NCBI GenBank assembly: GCA_963709155.1
Contig: CAVPVD010000007.1
Location: 248,001-312,000 of the forward strand
From: Bog-159 sp963709155
GTDB lineage: Bacteria > Acidobacteriota > Terriglobia > Bryobacterales > Bryobacteraceae
Reading direction: 5' to 3'
Length of the DNA: 64,000 nucleotides
Part shown: one piece after another, positions 52,363 through 61,711 of the stretch
Layout: each line of letters opens with the position of its first letter
Position numbering within the stretch: the stretch's first letter is position 1
Notes under the pieces: model-generated
The model's database searches: none
Told to the model about the DNA's origin: nothing
Seen by the model: only the letters and a program-made list of their open reading frames with translations
Translations under genes and position numbers: made by a program

Positions 52363-53007
52363 TCAGAGGGGCTTGGGGGGCTTGATGGGTTTGGACCGGT
52401 CGCGCGGGGGGAAAACGTAGTTGGGGTCGCTCCAGTCATCTACGCCGACTCCATTTTCGGATTTGAAGAGGACTATGTCGATACCGGTTACCGGATTGGC
52501 CCAGGTGACTTGACGGCGGATGATTTCTTCTTTGGGCGGCGATGTTTCGCCGGCCGGTTGCGCGGGTTCCACCGGGGTTTGCGGCGCGGCTTTGGCGCGG
52601 ACGGCCTTGATGCGCTCCAACTCTTTGTAGGCCTTGAAGTAAGAGCGTTCCAGACGGGTTTGAATCTGGGTTATCCGGTTTAGAATGATGGATTTCTGGC
52701 CGGCGTCTTTCGCTTCGAGGTAGCAGTCGGTTTCGAGTTTTTCGGCGCGCACCAGTTTCCACTTGGAGAGGACGGCCTGCTCGACCAGATCCTGTTCGGC
52801 GACGGTTTGAGGCTGGTACAGGTCCTGCAGTCCGGCGTGGACCTGGTTGAAGTCTTCCTGATTTTCGTTGGGCAAGACCGCCTTTTGCGAGCGGAGGCCG
52901 TGACGGAGGGCGTTCATGGATGATTTTGCCTTTCCTTCGGGAGTTTTGGGGCCGGTAGACTTCTTCGCATTGCGGCGGCTGGCCGCGATTCGGGCTTTTG
53001 TTGACAT
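52363..53007 (-). CDS. STGPKTPEGK-type conserved protein
   Basis: A 214-residue soluble protein beginning RIAASRRNAKKSTGPKTPEG and SSMNALRHGLRSQ, a motif repeated many times in acidobacterial and some planctomycete genomes, often beside transposases. The rest is a helical region rich in Glu/Lys (VEQAVLSKWKLVRAEKLETD) and a basic Pro-rich tail. Its function is unknown; the basic N-terminus may bind nucleic acid. The start at 53007 gives the canonical N-terminus. Confidence 0.7.
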   Translation of the reverse strand: MSTKARIAASRRNAKKSTGPKTPEGKAKSSMNALRHGLRSQKAVLPNENQEDFNQVHAGLQDLYQPQTVAEQDLVEQAVLSKWKLVRAEKLETDCYLEAKDAGQKSIILNRITQIQTRLERSYFKAYKELERIKAVRAKAAPQTPVEPAQPAGETSPPKEEIIRRQVTWANPVTGIDIVLFKSENGVGVDDWSDPNYVFPPRDRSKPIKPPKPL

Positions 53008-53585
53008 GGAGTTACACTTTTTTGAACAAACGAAGCTAGCTGCCGGCTGGAGGTGGCCTACGGGAGCGGGCTGCCTTCCGGTTTCACGCTAGCACGACGG
53101 TTTTGTGGGATGGCGGGACTCAGGCGAGGCGGGAGGGTGTATGTGATTGATTCGTTGAGGCTAGGGGTGGAGAGGGTTATGTTTGTGGGCGTGTGACCGA
53201 TAAAGGTTTATTGGGCTTGCGGGCTACCGAGGTGCGTTTGCACCACTGTGCGCGAGCCGCGAGCCGCGAGCCGATGAAACCGATCGGTGAACTAAACCGC
53301 GGCACAGGGCCTGTTTCTTTTACTGGGTTTTGTTTCTCGTGGAGCAGCCGTTTCGCTCAGCCGCCGGGGAGTGGCCGGACCGCCATGTGAGCCTCGGCCC
53401 GAGGCCGAAGCTCTCGGATGGAGGAGGTAAGGCAGGTTTCCGGCCGGGAGAACGCGCGGATACAGGGCGCCATACCCGCATCGGGCGCTTCCAGGGACAC
53501 TTCCGGGGGGCGTGCCACGGAGGAAAGCGAGAACTTGAGTCACTGCGGCAAGTGGACTCTCGTGAAGCCTAGAAAATCGGGTTCG
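53008..53585. other. Intergenic region before the ISL3 element, no gene recognised
   Basis: About 580 bp without a convincing gene. It contains short GCGAGCC tandem units at about 53249-53272 and a frame (53418-53633) reading SHCGKWTLVKPRKSG that I cannot place. The ISL3 element's left terminal repeat must lie between about 53540 and 53586, but I could not define it. Confidence 0.4.
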
Positions 53586-54817
53586 TCAGAAGAATTCGTG
53601 GGTCGATTCCGGCTCGGGCAACTTGCCAAGTGAGTGATAGAGCGCAAGTTCGAGGCAGCGGAAGGTGCGGAAACCGTAGGATTTTCTCATGGTGACTTTA
53701 GCCTTGTTGTTCAGGCCCTCGACAACTCCGCTGGAAAGCAGCTTCTGAGCGCGGAAATAGTTGAGGATCAATTCGCGGTGCTGGCGGAGTGACCGGGCGA
53801 TGTTTTTCATGGGCTCGATGCGCGAGCGCATCACTTGCCGACACCAGTCATCGAGGAACTTTCCGGCCCATGCGGGCGAGTTGTAATCCCAGAGCTGCTG
53901 AAAGGCTTCTTTAAGAAGGTAGGCACGTACGGTCCTCAGGTTGTAACGGAGCAGATCGCGCAACGGGAAGCGCTGTTCCGTCTTCAGATTCTCTTCGCGT
54001 TTGAGCAGCAGCCAGCGCGACTTCTTCAGCGCAGGCACGCCGCCCTCGGTCGCTATGCGGCGCGATTCTCCCGCTCGAATTTCGTCCAGTGCCTTGTTCA
54101 TTTTCGCCACGATGTGAAAACGATCGAGGACGTGAAGCGCCTCGGAGCATTTCTCGCGAATGACTTTTAGGTAGGGTTCCCACATATCGGAGCAGACGAA
54201 CACGATCTTCGAAGCCAGTTGGTCGCCGATGACGGTGAAAAATCCCCGAAAGGATTCGATGGTTCTTTCGCGGCCCACCCAAAGCAGGCGCGTGGCGTCG
54301 AGATCGATCTGATAAACCAGAGTCAAGTACTTGTGGCCCTTGGCATATTGGATCTCATCGACGCCGATCGCATCGATTTGGCCTAGCACCCGGTGCTCTA
54401 GCCCGAAGCTGACGACGTGTTCCACCGCGTCGAAGACCTTGTCCCAGGAGGTGCGAAAGGCCTCCGCCGTCTCTTTCCATGACAGTCGCCGCGCCCAACG
54501 GGCTAAGAAGAGCATGTAGGCTTTGGTCAGTGAGCGTTTGCCGTCGCCCCAGGGAACTTCTTCGACAGCCCAATGCCGCAGCGGCGACAGTTGACGCGCC
54601 GCATGGTGTACAGAAGGAAGACGAGAAACCCCCACAGGGGAATGAACTCAAAGCGCCGTTCGGCGAGCTGGTCGTAACCGGGCGCCGGCAAATGGCAGCG
54701 CGAGCAGACTGCGGCCGAACCCTTGCGCGGTCGCACGGCCACTTCGATACTCTTCTTGTCGGCACTGAAGTGGGCGTACTGGTAGACAAAACCTCGGAAA
54801 CGATGGCAGCGGTTTAA
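53586..54817 (-). pseudogene. ISL3-family transposase, frameshifted
   Basis: The larger frame (ending at 53586) has the ISL3 DDE domain: AIGVDEIQYAKGHKYLTLVY, VFVCSDMWEPYLKVI, ALHVLDRFHIVAKMNKALDE and SSGVVEGLNNKAKVTMRKSY. The N-terminal zinc-finger part (AAVCSRCHLPAPGYDQLAER, TMRRVNCRRCG) is in another frame. The two join at about 54572, where one extra G in ATTGGGCTGTC would restore RRCG-AVEEVPWGDGK. No start codon is evident for the N-terminal part near 54817. The element is therefore probably inactive unless this is a sequencing slip. Its terminal repeats were not found. Confidence 0.8.
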
Positions 54818-54834
54818 GACGGTATTACCTCGGC

Positions 54835-54987
54835 ATGGTCAAAGACGAAACCGAACTCGCCGCCCTGGAGGAACACATCCTGGCCTGCGGATCGTGTGCC
54901 GAACGGGCCGACCACTCCCAAGACTACGTGGATGCCATCCGTGCCGCCGCGATCCTCTTGGATTTGGATAGACCGCCGGATTCCTAG
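54835..54987 (+). pseudogene. Truncated zinc-finger (anti-sigma-like) C-terminal remnant
   Basis: A 50-residue frame reading VKDETELAALEEHILACGSC and SQDYVDAIRAAAILL. HxxxCxxC and the trailing helix match the C-terminal zinc-finger of small acidobacterial proteins that usually begin much further upstream. The ISL3 element ends right before it, so its 5' part was probably lost to the insertion. An imperfect copy of its 3' end lies at 55289-55337. Confidence 0.55.
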
Positions 54988-55013
54988 CCGGAACTACTCG
55001 ATGTCCACCGGTC

Positions 55014-55202
55014 TCACTGCCGAGTATCGGCAGGTGGAATTGGGCGATCCTTGACGTTGCCTTCAACAGCTTGCCTAATTCCCGCTATGTTGTCGTTGAT
55101 CCTCGACAACATCTGGTAGAATTTCCAGACGCAGAAAAGAGCGATTACGGAGGGAGCAATTAGGAAGAACAGTTGTAGTTCAATCCGTCCGATTGTTTCC
55201 AT
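55014..55202 (-). CDS. Small single-pass membrane protein
   Basis: A 62-residue protein with one hydrophobic helix (LQLFFLIAPSVIALFCVWKF) near the N-terminus and a polar tail. AAAGGAG seven bases before the ATG is an excellent ribosome site, which argues for a real gene. No family is recognised. It sits alone between remnants of other genes. Confidence 0.6.
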   Translation of the reverse strand: METIGRIELQLFFLIAPSVIALFCVWKFYQMLSRINDNIAGIRQAVEGNVKDRPIPPADTRQ

Positions 55203-55288
55203 GGCGACTCCTTTATCCGTTTAACTGTAACCGAAGGCCCTGTCGAAGTATAGGGCGGTCCCCGGTGATCGGCTTGCCGGTCCGGGGA

Positions 55289-55337
55289 GGCCATCCGTGC
55301 CGTCATCCTCAGGGATTTGGATTGACCGCTGGATTCC
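55289..55337 (+). repeat. Degenerate second copy of 54934-54984
   Basis: GCCATCCGTGCCG, then GGATTTGGATtGACCGCtGGATTCC, matches the end of the zinc-finger remnant (54934-54984), but the frame is broken by a stop (GGATTTGGATTGA). It indicates an old tandem duplication of the zinc-finger gene's 3' end. Confidence 0.55.
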
Positions 55338-55488
55338 CGTGGCCGGAACTAATTCGACCCCTCGGTCGGTGCCGGTGACGCCGGCCGATCCCGACGTTAC
55401 CGAAATCCCGTCACCGGCCCCGAGTAGGCGGGCCGCTGGGAACCGCCATTTTGATCCATGGACCCGTCCCGCTCGTAGCAGAAACCCC

Positions 55489-55873
55489 TCATTTTGGAAT
55501 CTTCTTCCAAGGTCGGGTTCCTGGAGGCAATCCCAATGAAGACGCAACCGATTCTGCTTTTGCCTCCATCCTGCACAATAACTCTTCGAGTTCAGCCCGT
55601 TTAAGAGTATGCATGTACGGCGGCTTGTCGCAACTCCGTGCCGAATCGAAATGTGGTCGTCGGGGTTCACTGGTCACGCAATACGCACGACGGACTTGCC
55701 AAGCGAGTAAATCAGCCGCTTGAAGTGGCAACACGAGTTTCTCATCACCATATTGGACGTTAGCTACACGGCCCGCAAATCGGTCGTGCTCAATCATTTG
55801 GTGATACATGTCCTCAGATCGTTTTTCCAGCCCGACTTGGCGGTCGAATACGAACTGGATTGGTTCGTCTTAA
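55489..55873 (-). pseudogene. DUF3800 protein, C-terminal part only
   Basis: The frame gives PIQFVFDRQVGLEKRSED, YGDEKLVLPLQAADLLAWQV and ARSCDKPPYMHTLKRAELEE, the second half of a DUF3800 protein (RNase-H-like, often phage- or element-borne). A TAA stop lies just upstream of 55873 and the first 120 or so residues with the catalytic Asp are missing. An internal ATG at 55809 could only make a fragment of 106 residues. Confidence 0.75.
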
Positions 55874-55954
55874 GATAGTGATCAGTTCCATGACGCGGAA
55901 GCGGGCGGCGGCGAATCTCTACGATAAACCGCTCCAGACCCGCGAGCCGCGGGA

Positions 55955-56158
55955 TCGATAAACGCTACGCGACTACGCAGGATCTATCAGATAAGAGAGT
56001 TTCGTCCCAACTTTCTCGTGGACTACCCGGAGGGAGAATTTAATCGTCTCTGTGACCGGACGCATACGATGCCTTGGGCCCAGATGGCGCTTTCGACCGG
56101 AGTGAGCGCGATTCTGTTTCTCGCCGCGCTAAAGCTCGCGCGAACGCGGGAATACTGA
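55955..56158 (+). pseudogene. ABC-2 type permease, C-terminal remnant
   Basis: A 67-codon stretch ends in TMPWAQMALSTGVSAILFLA and LKLARTREY, preceded by YQIREFRPNFLVDYPEGEFN. This is the last membrane helix and tail typical of ABC-2 exporter permeases. No start or upstream domain is present. It directly precedes the PadR gene, so an ABC exporter gene was probably lost here. Confidence 0.5.
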
Positions 56159-56241
56159 ACCGTGGCCACCCACGCGCCGCGTTCCCTTTGCACTTCGACA
56201 AGAGATCGTGTATGCTCCTTGTAGAAGCGAAAGGGGAGTGC

Positions 56242-56595
56242 ATGCCCGACGCGCACCGTATCGACCTTCCACAGGGAACGCTGGATTTGCTCATCTTGCA
56301 GGCCCTTGCGCTGGAACCTCAGCATGGCTGGGCCATATCCGAGCGCGTCCAGCAAATTTCGAGCGACGTGCTGCGCATCCAGCAAGGCTCGCTCTATCCT
56401 GCCCTCCATCGCTTGCAGCGGCGCGGCTGGATCAAGGCCCGCTGGGGCGTTTCCGAAAACAATCGGCGCGCGAAATTCTACGAGCTGACAAAAAGCGGAC
56501 GCAGGCAGCTCGAAGTCGAAAGGGACGCCTGGGTCAAACTGACGGCCGCGATGGCCCAGGTGCTTGGAACCGCCCGGGAGATTCCGGCATGCTGA
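56242..56595 (+). CDS. PadR-family transcriptional regulator
   Basis: A 117-residue winged-helix protein: LPQGTLDLLILQALALEPQH, GWAISERVQQISSDVLRIQQ and GSLYPALHRLQRRGWIKARW are the PadR core, followed by FYELTKSGRRQLEVERDAW. AGGGGAG precedes the start at 56242. Its stop overlaps the start of the ADOP permease by 7 nt. PadR proteins of this kind control the permease next to them in Acidobacteria, probably in response to a small molecule. Confidence 0.92.
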   Translation: MPDAHRIDLPQGTLDLLILQALALEPQHGWAISERVQQISSDVLRIQQGSLYPALHRLQRRGWIKARWGVSENNRRAKFYELTKSGRRQLEVERDAWVKLTAAMAQVLGTAREIPAC

Positions 56596-59291
56596 GCGAC
56601 CTTGTTTTTCGTCTCCGATCTCTGTTCCGCCGTAACACAGTAGAAGCGGAACTCGACGACGAGCTTCGCTTTCACTTCGAACAGCAGGTCGAAAAGTGCC
56701 TCCGTTCCGGTATGACGCGCGAGGAGGCGCGGCGGCAAGCTCGATTGTCAGTCGGCGGAATCGATCAAGTGAAGGAGGAATGCCGCGAGGAGCGCGGCGT
56801 GCAGCAAATGGAAAATCTGCTTCAGGATCTGCGATACGGCTGGCGCATGCTGGTCAAGAGGCCCGCATTCACGATCGTGGCGGTGCTGACGCTCGCTCTG
56901 GGAGTGGGGGCGAATACCGCCATTTTCAGCATCGTCAATGCCGTGTTGCTGCGTTCTCTGCCCTACCGCGATCCCGATCGCTTGGTACGAGTCTTCTTTA
57001 ACGAGCCCGGCGTAGGATTGCGGGACGTTAGGTTTTCCAAGCCCGAACTGGATGACCTGCAGACGCGAGCGGGTGTATTTGAAGATGTGACCCCGATCTT
57101 TGAGGGTAGCGAGAATTTGACCGGCGCCGGACAGCCCGAGCGTGTCGAGGGGGTCAATGGCAGTTTTAGCTACTTTTCCATGCTGGGTGTGATCCCGCAA
57201 ATTGGACGGTTGTATGGTCCGCAGGACTTCGCGCCTGGTTTCGCTCCAGAGGCCGTGATCAGCGATGGCCTGTGGCGCCGTGCCTATGGCGCCGATCCGA
57301 ATGTTCTCGGCCGTACCATCCGGATCGACAATGATCCCCTTACAATTATTGGGGTTCTGCCACGCGGATTTCGCCATCCTGGACCGACGACTTCCGGCGA
57401 CGCGGAAGTGTTTGGCGCCGGCGGATTCAGCGCAGATCCCTTTCCCCCGCCAATGCGTGGTACCCGGATTTTAGTACATGGAATCGGACGACTTAAGCCT
57501 GGCCTGACACTGGCGCAAGCTCAGTCGCGGCTCACTGCCATGGCTGCCCAATTACGCCACGACTTTCCCGCCGATTACCCGGCGCAGGCGCAATGGACAA
57601 TTGAGATTCAACCATTGCAAGAAACTTTGGTGGGCAAGGTCCGGCCCATGCTGCTGGTGTTACTGGGTGCGGTAATCCTGATCGCTTTCATCGTATCGTT
57701 GAACATTGCCAATCTCCTCTTGGCGCGCGCTTCGGGGCGGCAACAAGAGATGGCGGTGCGGTTAGCGCTGGGGGCGAGCCGCGGCCGCATGGTGCGCCAG
57801 ATGCTGACCGAGTCCATGCTGCTGTCGCTCATCGGCGGCGCCGCGGGAATCGCAACCGCAGTGGGTACTTTGGGTTTCATCCTGCGCTTTGTGCCATCGA
57901 ACGTTCCCCGGCTCAACGAAGTACGAATCGACTGGGTGGTGCTGGCGTTCGCTCTGCTGATTTCCATTCTCACCGGCTTAGTGTTTGGACTTGCTCCAGC
58001 GCTTCATTCGGCAAAAGTCGCTCTCTCCTCGGCCATTCGTGAAGGCGGTCGAGGGTCCGGCTACAGCACTAAGACCGGCCGATTGCGGGATGTTCTAATC
58101 GTCTCCGAACTGGCGTTTGCCGTCATACTGATGGTCGGAGCCGGCTTGCTGCTGCGTACGCTGCGGGATCTGTTGCAGGAAAATCCAGGCTTTAATCCAA
58201 CTCAAGTTGTCACGGCAAACACGTGGCTAGGAAATCCCAACGATCCGAAGATGGATCCGTATCTCGGTATTCCTGGTAAGGCCACCTTTGATCGTGAGTT
58301 GCTGCGGCGCATGAAGGCAATTCCGGGAGTGGAACTCGCCGCAATCACCTCAGCTCTACCGACCACCAATATCAACCCCAACGCGGTCGGTGGCTTAGCG
58401 AATGAAAGCTTAGCGATTGAAGATAGACCGGTCGAGTCCTCGCAGGATCTGCACGCCGAGAGAATTCGGATAAGCCCCGATTATTTTAAGGTGTTGCAGG
58501 CGACGCTCCTACGCGGCCGCTCATTCACCGAGGGCGATGAAGACGGCAAACCGCTGGTGGCCATCATTGATGAAACCACCGCTCGTAAGTATTGGCCGGA
58601 TCGCGATCCGCTGGGCCGCCGAGTGCGAATCGGCAAAGACCCTACTAAGCCATGGACGACCATCGTGGGTATTGTTAAGGATATCAAGAGTGACGGTCTC
58701 GACATCGATGGCGTTCCCCACATCTACGTTTCGACCTATCAAGACCCCAGCAAGCAACTGAACGTGGTGTTGCGGACGTCTCTGCCCGCGACCCTGCTCG
58801 AACCACAGATTCGGCATGAAATCCAGAGCATTGATCCCGGCTTGCCGGTATTTCATGTTTCTTCTATGAACGACATCCTTGATCGGTCACTGGCTTCACG
58901 CCGTTTTTCTGCCGGTCTGGTGGGCGGATTTGCAGGCGTGGCGCTGGTCTTGGCTTCGATTGGAATTTACGGCTTGCTCGCCTTTATGGTTGGCCAGAGG
59001 TCACGCGAGATCGGCCTGCGCATGGCATTGGGGGCACGGCCCGCCGATATTCTGAAACTGATCGTGATCAAGGGGGTCGTTCTTGCCGGCGTCGGAATTA
59101 TCGCCGGCGTAATCCTTTCCGCATCCACTGCCTCGATGATGGCGAGTTTGCTATACGGCGTTCGGCCGCATGATCCGGCGGTATTTGTGGTTGTACCTCT
59201 GCTCTTGTTTGCGGTCGCCGTGCTGGCCAGCTACGTTCCAGCCTGGCGCGCAACGAAGGTGGATTCCATGACTGCCCTTCGAGAGGTTTGA
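56589..59291 (+). CDS. ADOP-type ABC permease with N-terminal extension
   Basis: A 900-residue inner-membrane protein. It starts with a cytoplasmic stretch (LSDLVFRLRSLFRRNTVEAE, LDDELRFHFEQQVEKCLRSG) that is typical of PadR-linked permeases, then two MacB-core/FtsX repeats (DLRYGWRMLVKRPAFTIVAV; ending YVPAWRATKVDSMTALREV). It is translationally coupled to the PadR gene (7-nt overlap). No ATPase is adjacent. The first 294 bp recur at 59293-59586. The role is probably export across the inner membrane or signalling; the substrate is unknown. Confidence 0.92.
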   Translation: MLSDLVFRLRSLFRRNTVEAELDDELRFHFEQQVEKCLRSGMTREEARRQARLSVGGIDQVKEECREERGVQQMENLLQDLRYGWRMLVKRPAFTIVAVLTLALGVGANTAIFSIVNAVLLRSLPYRDPDRLVRVFFNEPGVGLRDVRFSKPELDDLQTRAGVFEDVTPIFEGSENLTGAGQPERVEGVNGSFSYFSMLGVIPQIGRLYGPQDFAPGFAPEAVISDGLWRRAYGADPNVLGRTIRIDNDPLTIIGVLPRGFRHPGPTTSGDAEVFGAGGFSADPFPPPMRGTRILVHGIGRLKPGLTLAQAQSRLTAMAAQLRHDFPADYPAQAQWTIEIQPLQETLVGKVRPMLLVLLGAVILIAFIVSLNIANLLLARASGRQQEMAVRLALGASRGRMVRQMLTESMLLSLIGGAAGIATAVGTLGFILRFVPSNVPRLNEVRIDWVVLAFALLISILTGLVFGLAPALHSAKVALSSAIREGGRGSGYSTKTGRLRDVLIVSELAFAVILMVGAGLLLRTLRDLLQENPGFNPTQVVTANTWLGNPNDPKMDPYLGIPGKATFDRELLRRMKAIPGVELAAITSALPTTNINPNAVGGLANESLAIEDRPVESSQDLHAERIRISPDYFKVLQATLLRGRSFTEGDEDGKPLVAIIDETTARKYWPDRDPLGRRVRIGKDPTKPWTTIVGIVKDIKSDGLDIDGVPHIYVSTYQDPSKQLNVVLRTSLPATLLEPQIRHEIQSIDPGLPVFHVSSMNDILDRSLASRRFSAGLVGGFAGVALVLASIGIYGLLAFMVGQRSREIGLRMALGARPADILKLIVIKGVVLAGVGIIAGVILSASTASMMASLLYGVRPHDPAVFVVVPLLLFAVAVLASYVPAWRATKVDSMTALREV

Positions 59292-59292
59292 A

Positions 59293-59841
59293 ATGCTGAG
59301 CGACCTTGTTTTTCGTCTCCGATCTCTGTTCCGCCGTAACACAGTAGAAGCGGAACTCGACGACGAGCTTCGCTTTCACTTCGAACAGCAGGTCGAAAAG
59401 TGCCTCCGTTCCGGTATGACGCGCGAGGAGGCGCGGCGGCAAGCTCGATTGTCAGTCGGCGGAATCGATCAAGTGAAGGAGGAATGCCGCGAGGAGCGCG
59501 GCGTGCAGCAAATGGAAAATCTGCTTCAGGATCTGCGATACGGCTGGCGCATGCTGGTCAAGAAGCCCGCATTCACGATCGTGGCGAATACCGCCATTTT
59601 CAGCATCGTCAACGCGGTGCTGCTGCGCTCTCTCCCGTTTCCCGAGCCTGACTGGTTGGTCAAGATCTTCTTCAATAACCCAGGAATGGGCATGCGTGGT
59701 GTGTTGTACTCGTTGCCCGAACTGGACGATCTCAGACATCGGTCGGGAGTGTTCGAGCACGTGACCGGCACCGAACGCGGCAGCGTGAATTGGGACGGGC
59801 GGAGTGAAGACGGAGCGTCTCGAGGCATTAACCGCGGGTAG
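59293..59841 (+). pseudogene. Second, truncated ADOP permease gene
   Basis: The first 294 bp (59293-59586) repeat 56589-56882 with one visible change (K for R in LVKKPAF). Thirty bases corresponding to 56883-56912 (VLTLALGVGA, the middle of the first helix) are then missing between two GCG triplets. After that the sequence is related but clearly different (LLRSLPFPEPDWLVKIFFNN), from another ADOP gene. A frame change near 59795 ends it, and the permease match stops at about 59838. It looks like a recombinant between two ADOP genes that later decayed. Confidence 0.85.
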
Positions 59842-60204
59842 CATTGATCTCGGTCATACGGGCGATTCGCCACCCCTGTTTGCCCAAGCCGGGGACATCC
59901 CATTCGTATACTTTGCCGCATCTCTCTAGCCCGGAAAGTTCGGCCATCTTTGGTAAAGCGCGAGTCGCAGATTCAACGGCCAGCCGATCTACCGGGGCGT
60001 CGAATTGGTTTCACCAAAGGAACAAGCGCGCGACTCACTGGCTAACAGTGTCGCAGAAACGCCGGAGATCACTTGTGGAGGAGGTAACCCAGCGCGGTTA
60101 CAGCTTGGCGTCAATCGACGTAGAGTTCTCAAGCACAGCCGTACACGAGCGGTAACAGCATTTTTCGAAAGGATCGACATCTTCTGAGGCATAGATCCTC
60201 CCTG
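59842..60204. other. Decayed region with no recognisable gene
   Basis: About 360 bp after the ADOP remnant. Frames here read SPKEQARDSLANSVAETPEI and VTQRGYSLASIDVEFSSTAV, which I cannot place. It ends at the 57-bp repeat of 60205. Confidence 0.5.
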
Positions 60205-60283
60205 ACGGCGTAGTGTTTACCGGAGAGGGCAAACTAGTTCGAAAGGCAACTGGCTACGAACAGGAAAAGCTGAAGCCGCGCTC
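60205..60283. repeat. Uninterrupted copy of the island's target site
   Basis: Positions 60205-60261 match 524-580 (two differences) and continue, without break, into AGGAAAAGCTGAAGCCGCGC (60262-60281), which at the island lies at 7629-7650 with a two-base insertion. Further shared sequence (ATTTCTCCGACGAGGCG) follows at 60353-60369 and 7665-7681. It shows what the island's site looked like before insertion. Confidence 0.8.
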
Positions 60284-60382
60284 CCACATCGGGTTCGCGG
60301 GCTGCGCAAGCCGAGCTTCCGGCGCCCATTGGAGCGTATCGGTGACCCACAGATTTCTCCGACGAGGCGGAAATCGAAGGTC

Positions 60383-60612
60383 TCAGGTTTGCCTTCTCCT
60401 CGCCGCTTCCGGGTTTTTCCGCAAAACGCCGAACTCGATCAGTCTCGTCTTCTCCGAGTGTAGTTCCAGTCCGAGCTTCTGCATCCGCTCCCGCAACTGC
60501 TCCAGGAAAGCTTCCGCTTCCTTCCGGTCCTCGAACCCCCTCGCGCCGTTTCCCGCCACTGGTTCACCCAGAGACCGAATAGGTTCGCCTTTCGAGGCTT
60601 CGTCAAACGGGT
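60383..60612 (-). pseudogene. Group II intron reverse-transcriptase relic lacking the YADD box
   Basis: On the minus strand one frame gives LFGLWVNQWRETARG and the next gives GFEDRKEAEAFLEQLRERMQ, KLGLELHSEKTRLIEFG; further on, after another shift, GKPETFDF. These are consecutive parts of a group II intron-type RT (LtrA). The segment that should hold the catalytic YADD motif between ETARG and GFEDR is deleted. No maturase or endonuclease domain remains. It is a dead fragment. Confidence 0.75.
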
Positions 60613-60993
60613 TACTCCGCTTCACGCTCGATTGGCTACATGTCGAACGGGCAATTTATACGGTAAGATCCTTTCATCTCACAAGAAGGGCCAGACTTCG
60701 CCTGGCGCACCCGATGAACGCCGATGGGTGCGCGAGATGAATGTGGAAGGGATGCGGTTTTTCTTTTTGTCCCCATTTACCGAGCGTAAATGATGTGCTC
60801 GGTTAGGAGAAGCGTAGCACACGATGGCTTTGGAAGCTGCGGCGGCAATACAGTACGTCGTTGCCAAGGCTCAGGACATTTAATCGGAGAGGAGTGCGGG
60901 GACGCTCCCTAACGGTCGCGGCTCGGCCGATTGGCGGACCCAACGCCGATAGTCCCACGCACCATTGGCCGGCGCCTGCGCTAAGCTAATGTT
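60613..60993. promoter_or_regulatory. Gene-free leader of the two-component operon
   Basis: About 380 bp. It holds a hairpin ACCGAGC/GCTCGGT at 60779-60803 and, at 60897-60926, a GGGACGCTCCCTAACGGTCG sequence similar to part of the MITE-like element at 37218-37376. The promoter of the response-regulator gene must lie here; no clear boxes were found. Confidence 0.4.
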
Positions 60994-61710
60994 GTGCGAC
61001 TCCTGGTAGTAGAAGACGAAAAGCGGATCGCGGACTTCCTTTGCCGGGGCCTGCAAGGCGCCGGCTACGCCGTGGATGCGGCCCCCAATGGCGGCACCGC
61101 GCTGGAGTTCGTGCATGCCACCGATTACGACCTGGTGATCCTGGATATTATGCTGCCGGATATAGACGGGCTCCAGGTGCTCGAAAAGATCCGCAGCCGC
61201 AAAGCCGGTCCGCCGGTTCTGATTCTGAGCGCGCGGGGGGCGCTCGACGACCGCGTGCGCGGGCTGGAGCAGGGGGCCGACGATTACCTGGTGAAACCCT
61301 TCGCTTTCGTCGAGCTGCTGGCGCGCGTACGCGCCCTGCTGCGGCGCGGGCAGCCCGCTCCCGAACGCCTGCAGGTGGCCGACCTGACTCTCGATTGCAT
61401 CCGGCGCAAGGTCACGCGCGCCGCCGAACCCATCGACCTGGCCCCGAAGGAGTTCGGGATCCTCGAATACATGATGCGCAACAAAGGCCGCCCGCTGAGC
61501 CGCACCATGATCGTGGAGCACGTCTGGGACATGGATTACGACGGTCTCACGAACATCGTGGACGTGTATATCCGGCACCTGCGCAGCAAGATCGACGATC
61601 GGTATCCGCAGAAGCTCATTCAAACCGTGCGCGGGATCGGCTATATGATCGAAGCGCCCGATAAAGTGGCTGAAAAGCCGGCGGAGCAACCGGTGGAACG
61701 GCAGGTGTAG
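60994..61710 (+). CDS. OmpR-family response regulator
   Basis: A 238-residue DNA-binding response regulator with a GTG start. The receiver domain has the acidic pocket in LLVVEDEKRI, phospho-acceptor Asp51 in VILDIMLPDIDG, and Lys101 in DDYLVKPFAF. The C-terminal winged-helix domain has LDCIRRKVTRAAEPIDLAPK and TNIVDVYIRHLRSKID. The layout is closest to CusR/CopR-type regulators. The sensor kinase gene begins 1 nt after its stop. A Lys/Glu-rich tail follows the DNA-binding domain. Confidence 0.93.
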   Translation: MRLLVVEDEKRIADFLCRGLQGAGYAVDAAPNGGTALEFVHATDYDLVILDIMLPDIDGLQVLEKIRSRKAGPPVLILSARGALDDRVRGLEQGADDYLVKPFAFVELLARVRALLRRGQPAPERLQVADLTLDCIRRKVTRAAEPIDLAPKEFGILEYMMRNKGRPLSRTMIVEHVWDMDYDGLTNIVDVYIRHLRSKIDDRYPQKLIQTVRGIGYMIEAPDKVAEKPAEQPVERQV

Positions 61711-61711
61711 G

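Noticed and set aside
55221..55670. 149-codon minus-strand frame overlapping the DUF3800 remnant
   Set aside because: Its first part is a frame-shadow of the DUF3800 sequence and the rest shows no protein-like pattern.
60213..60740. 175-codon plus-strand frame over the repeat and RT relic
   Set aside because: It runs antisense through the reverse-transcriptase fragments and combines unrelated sequence; no domain.
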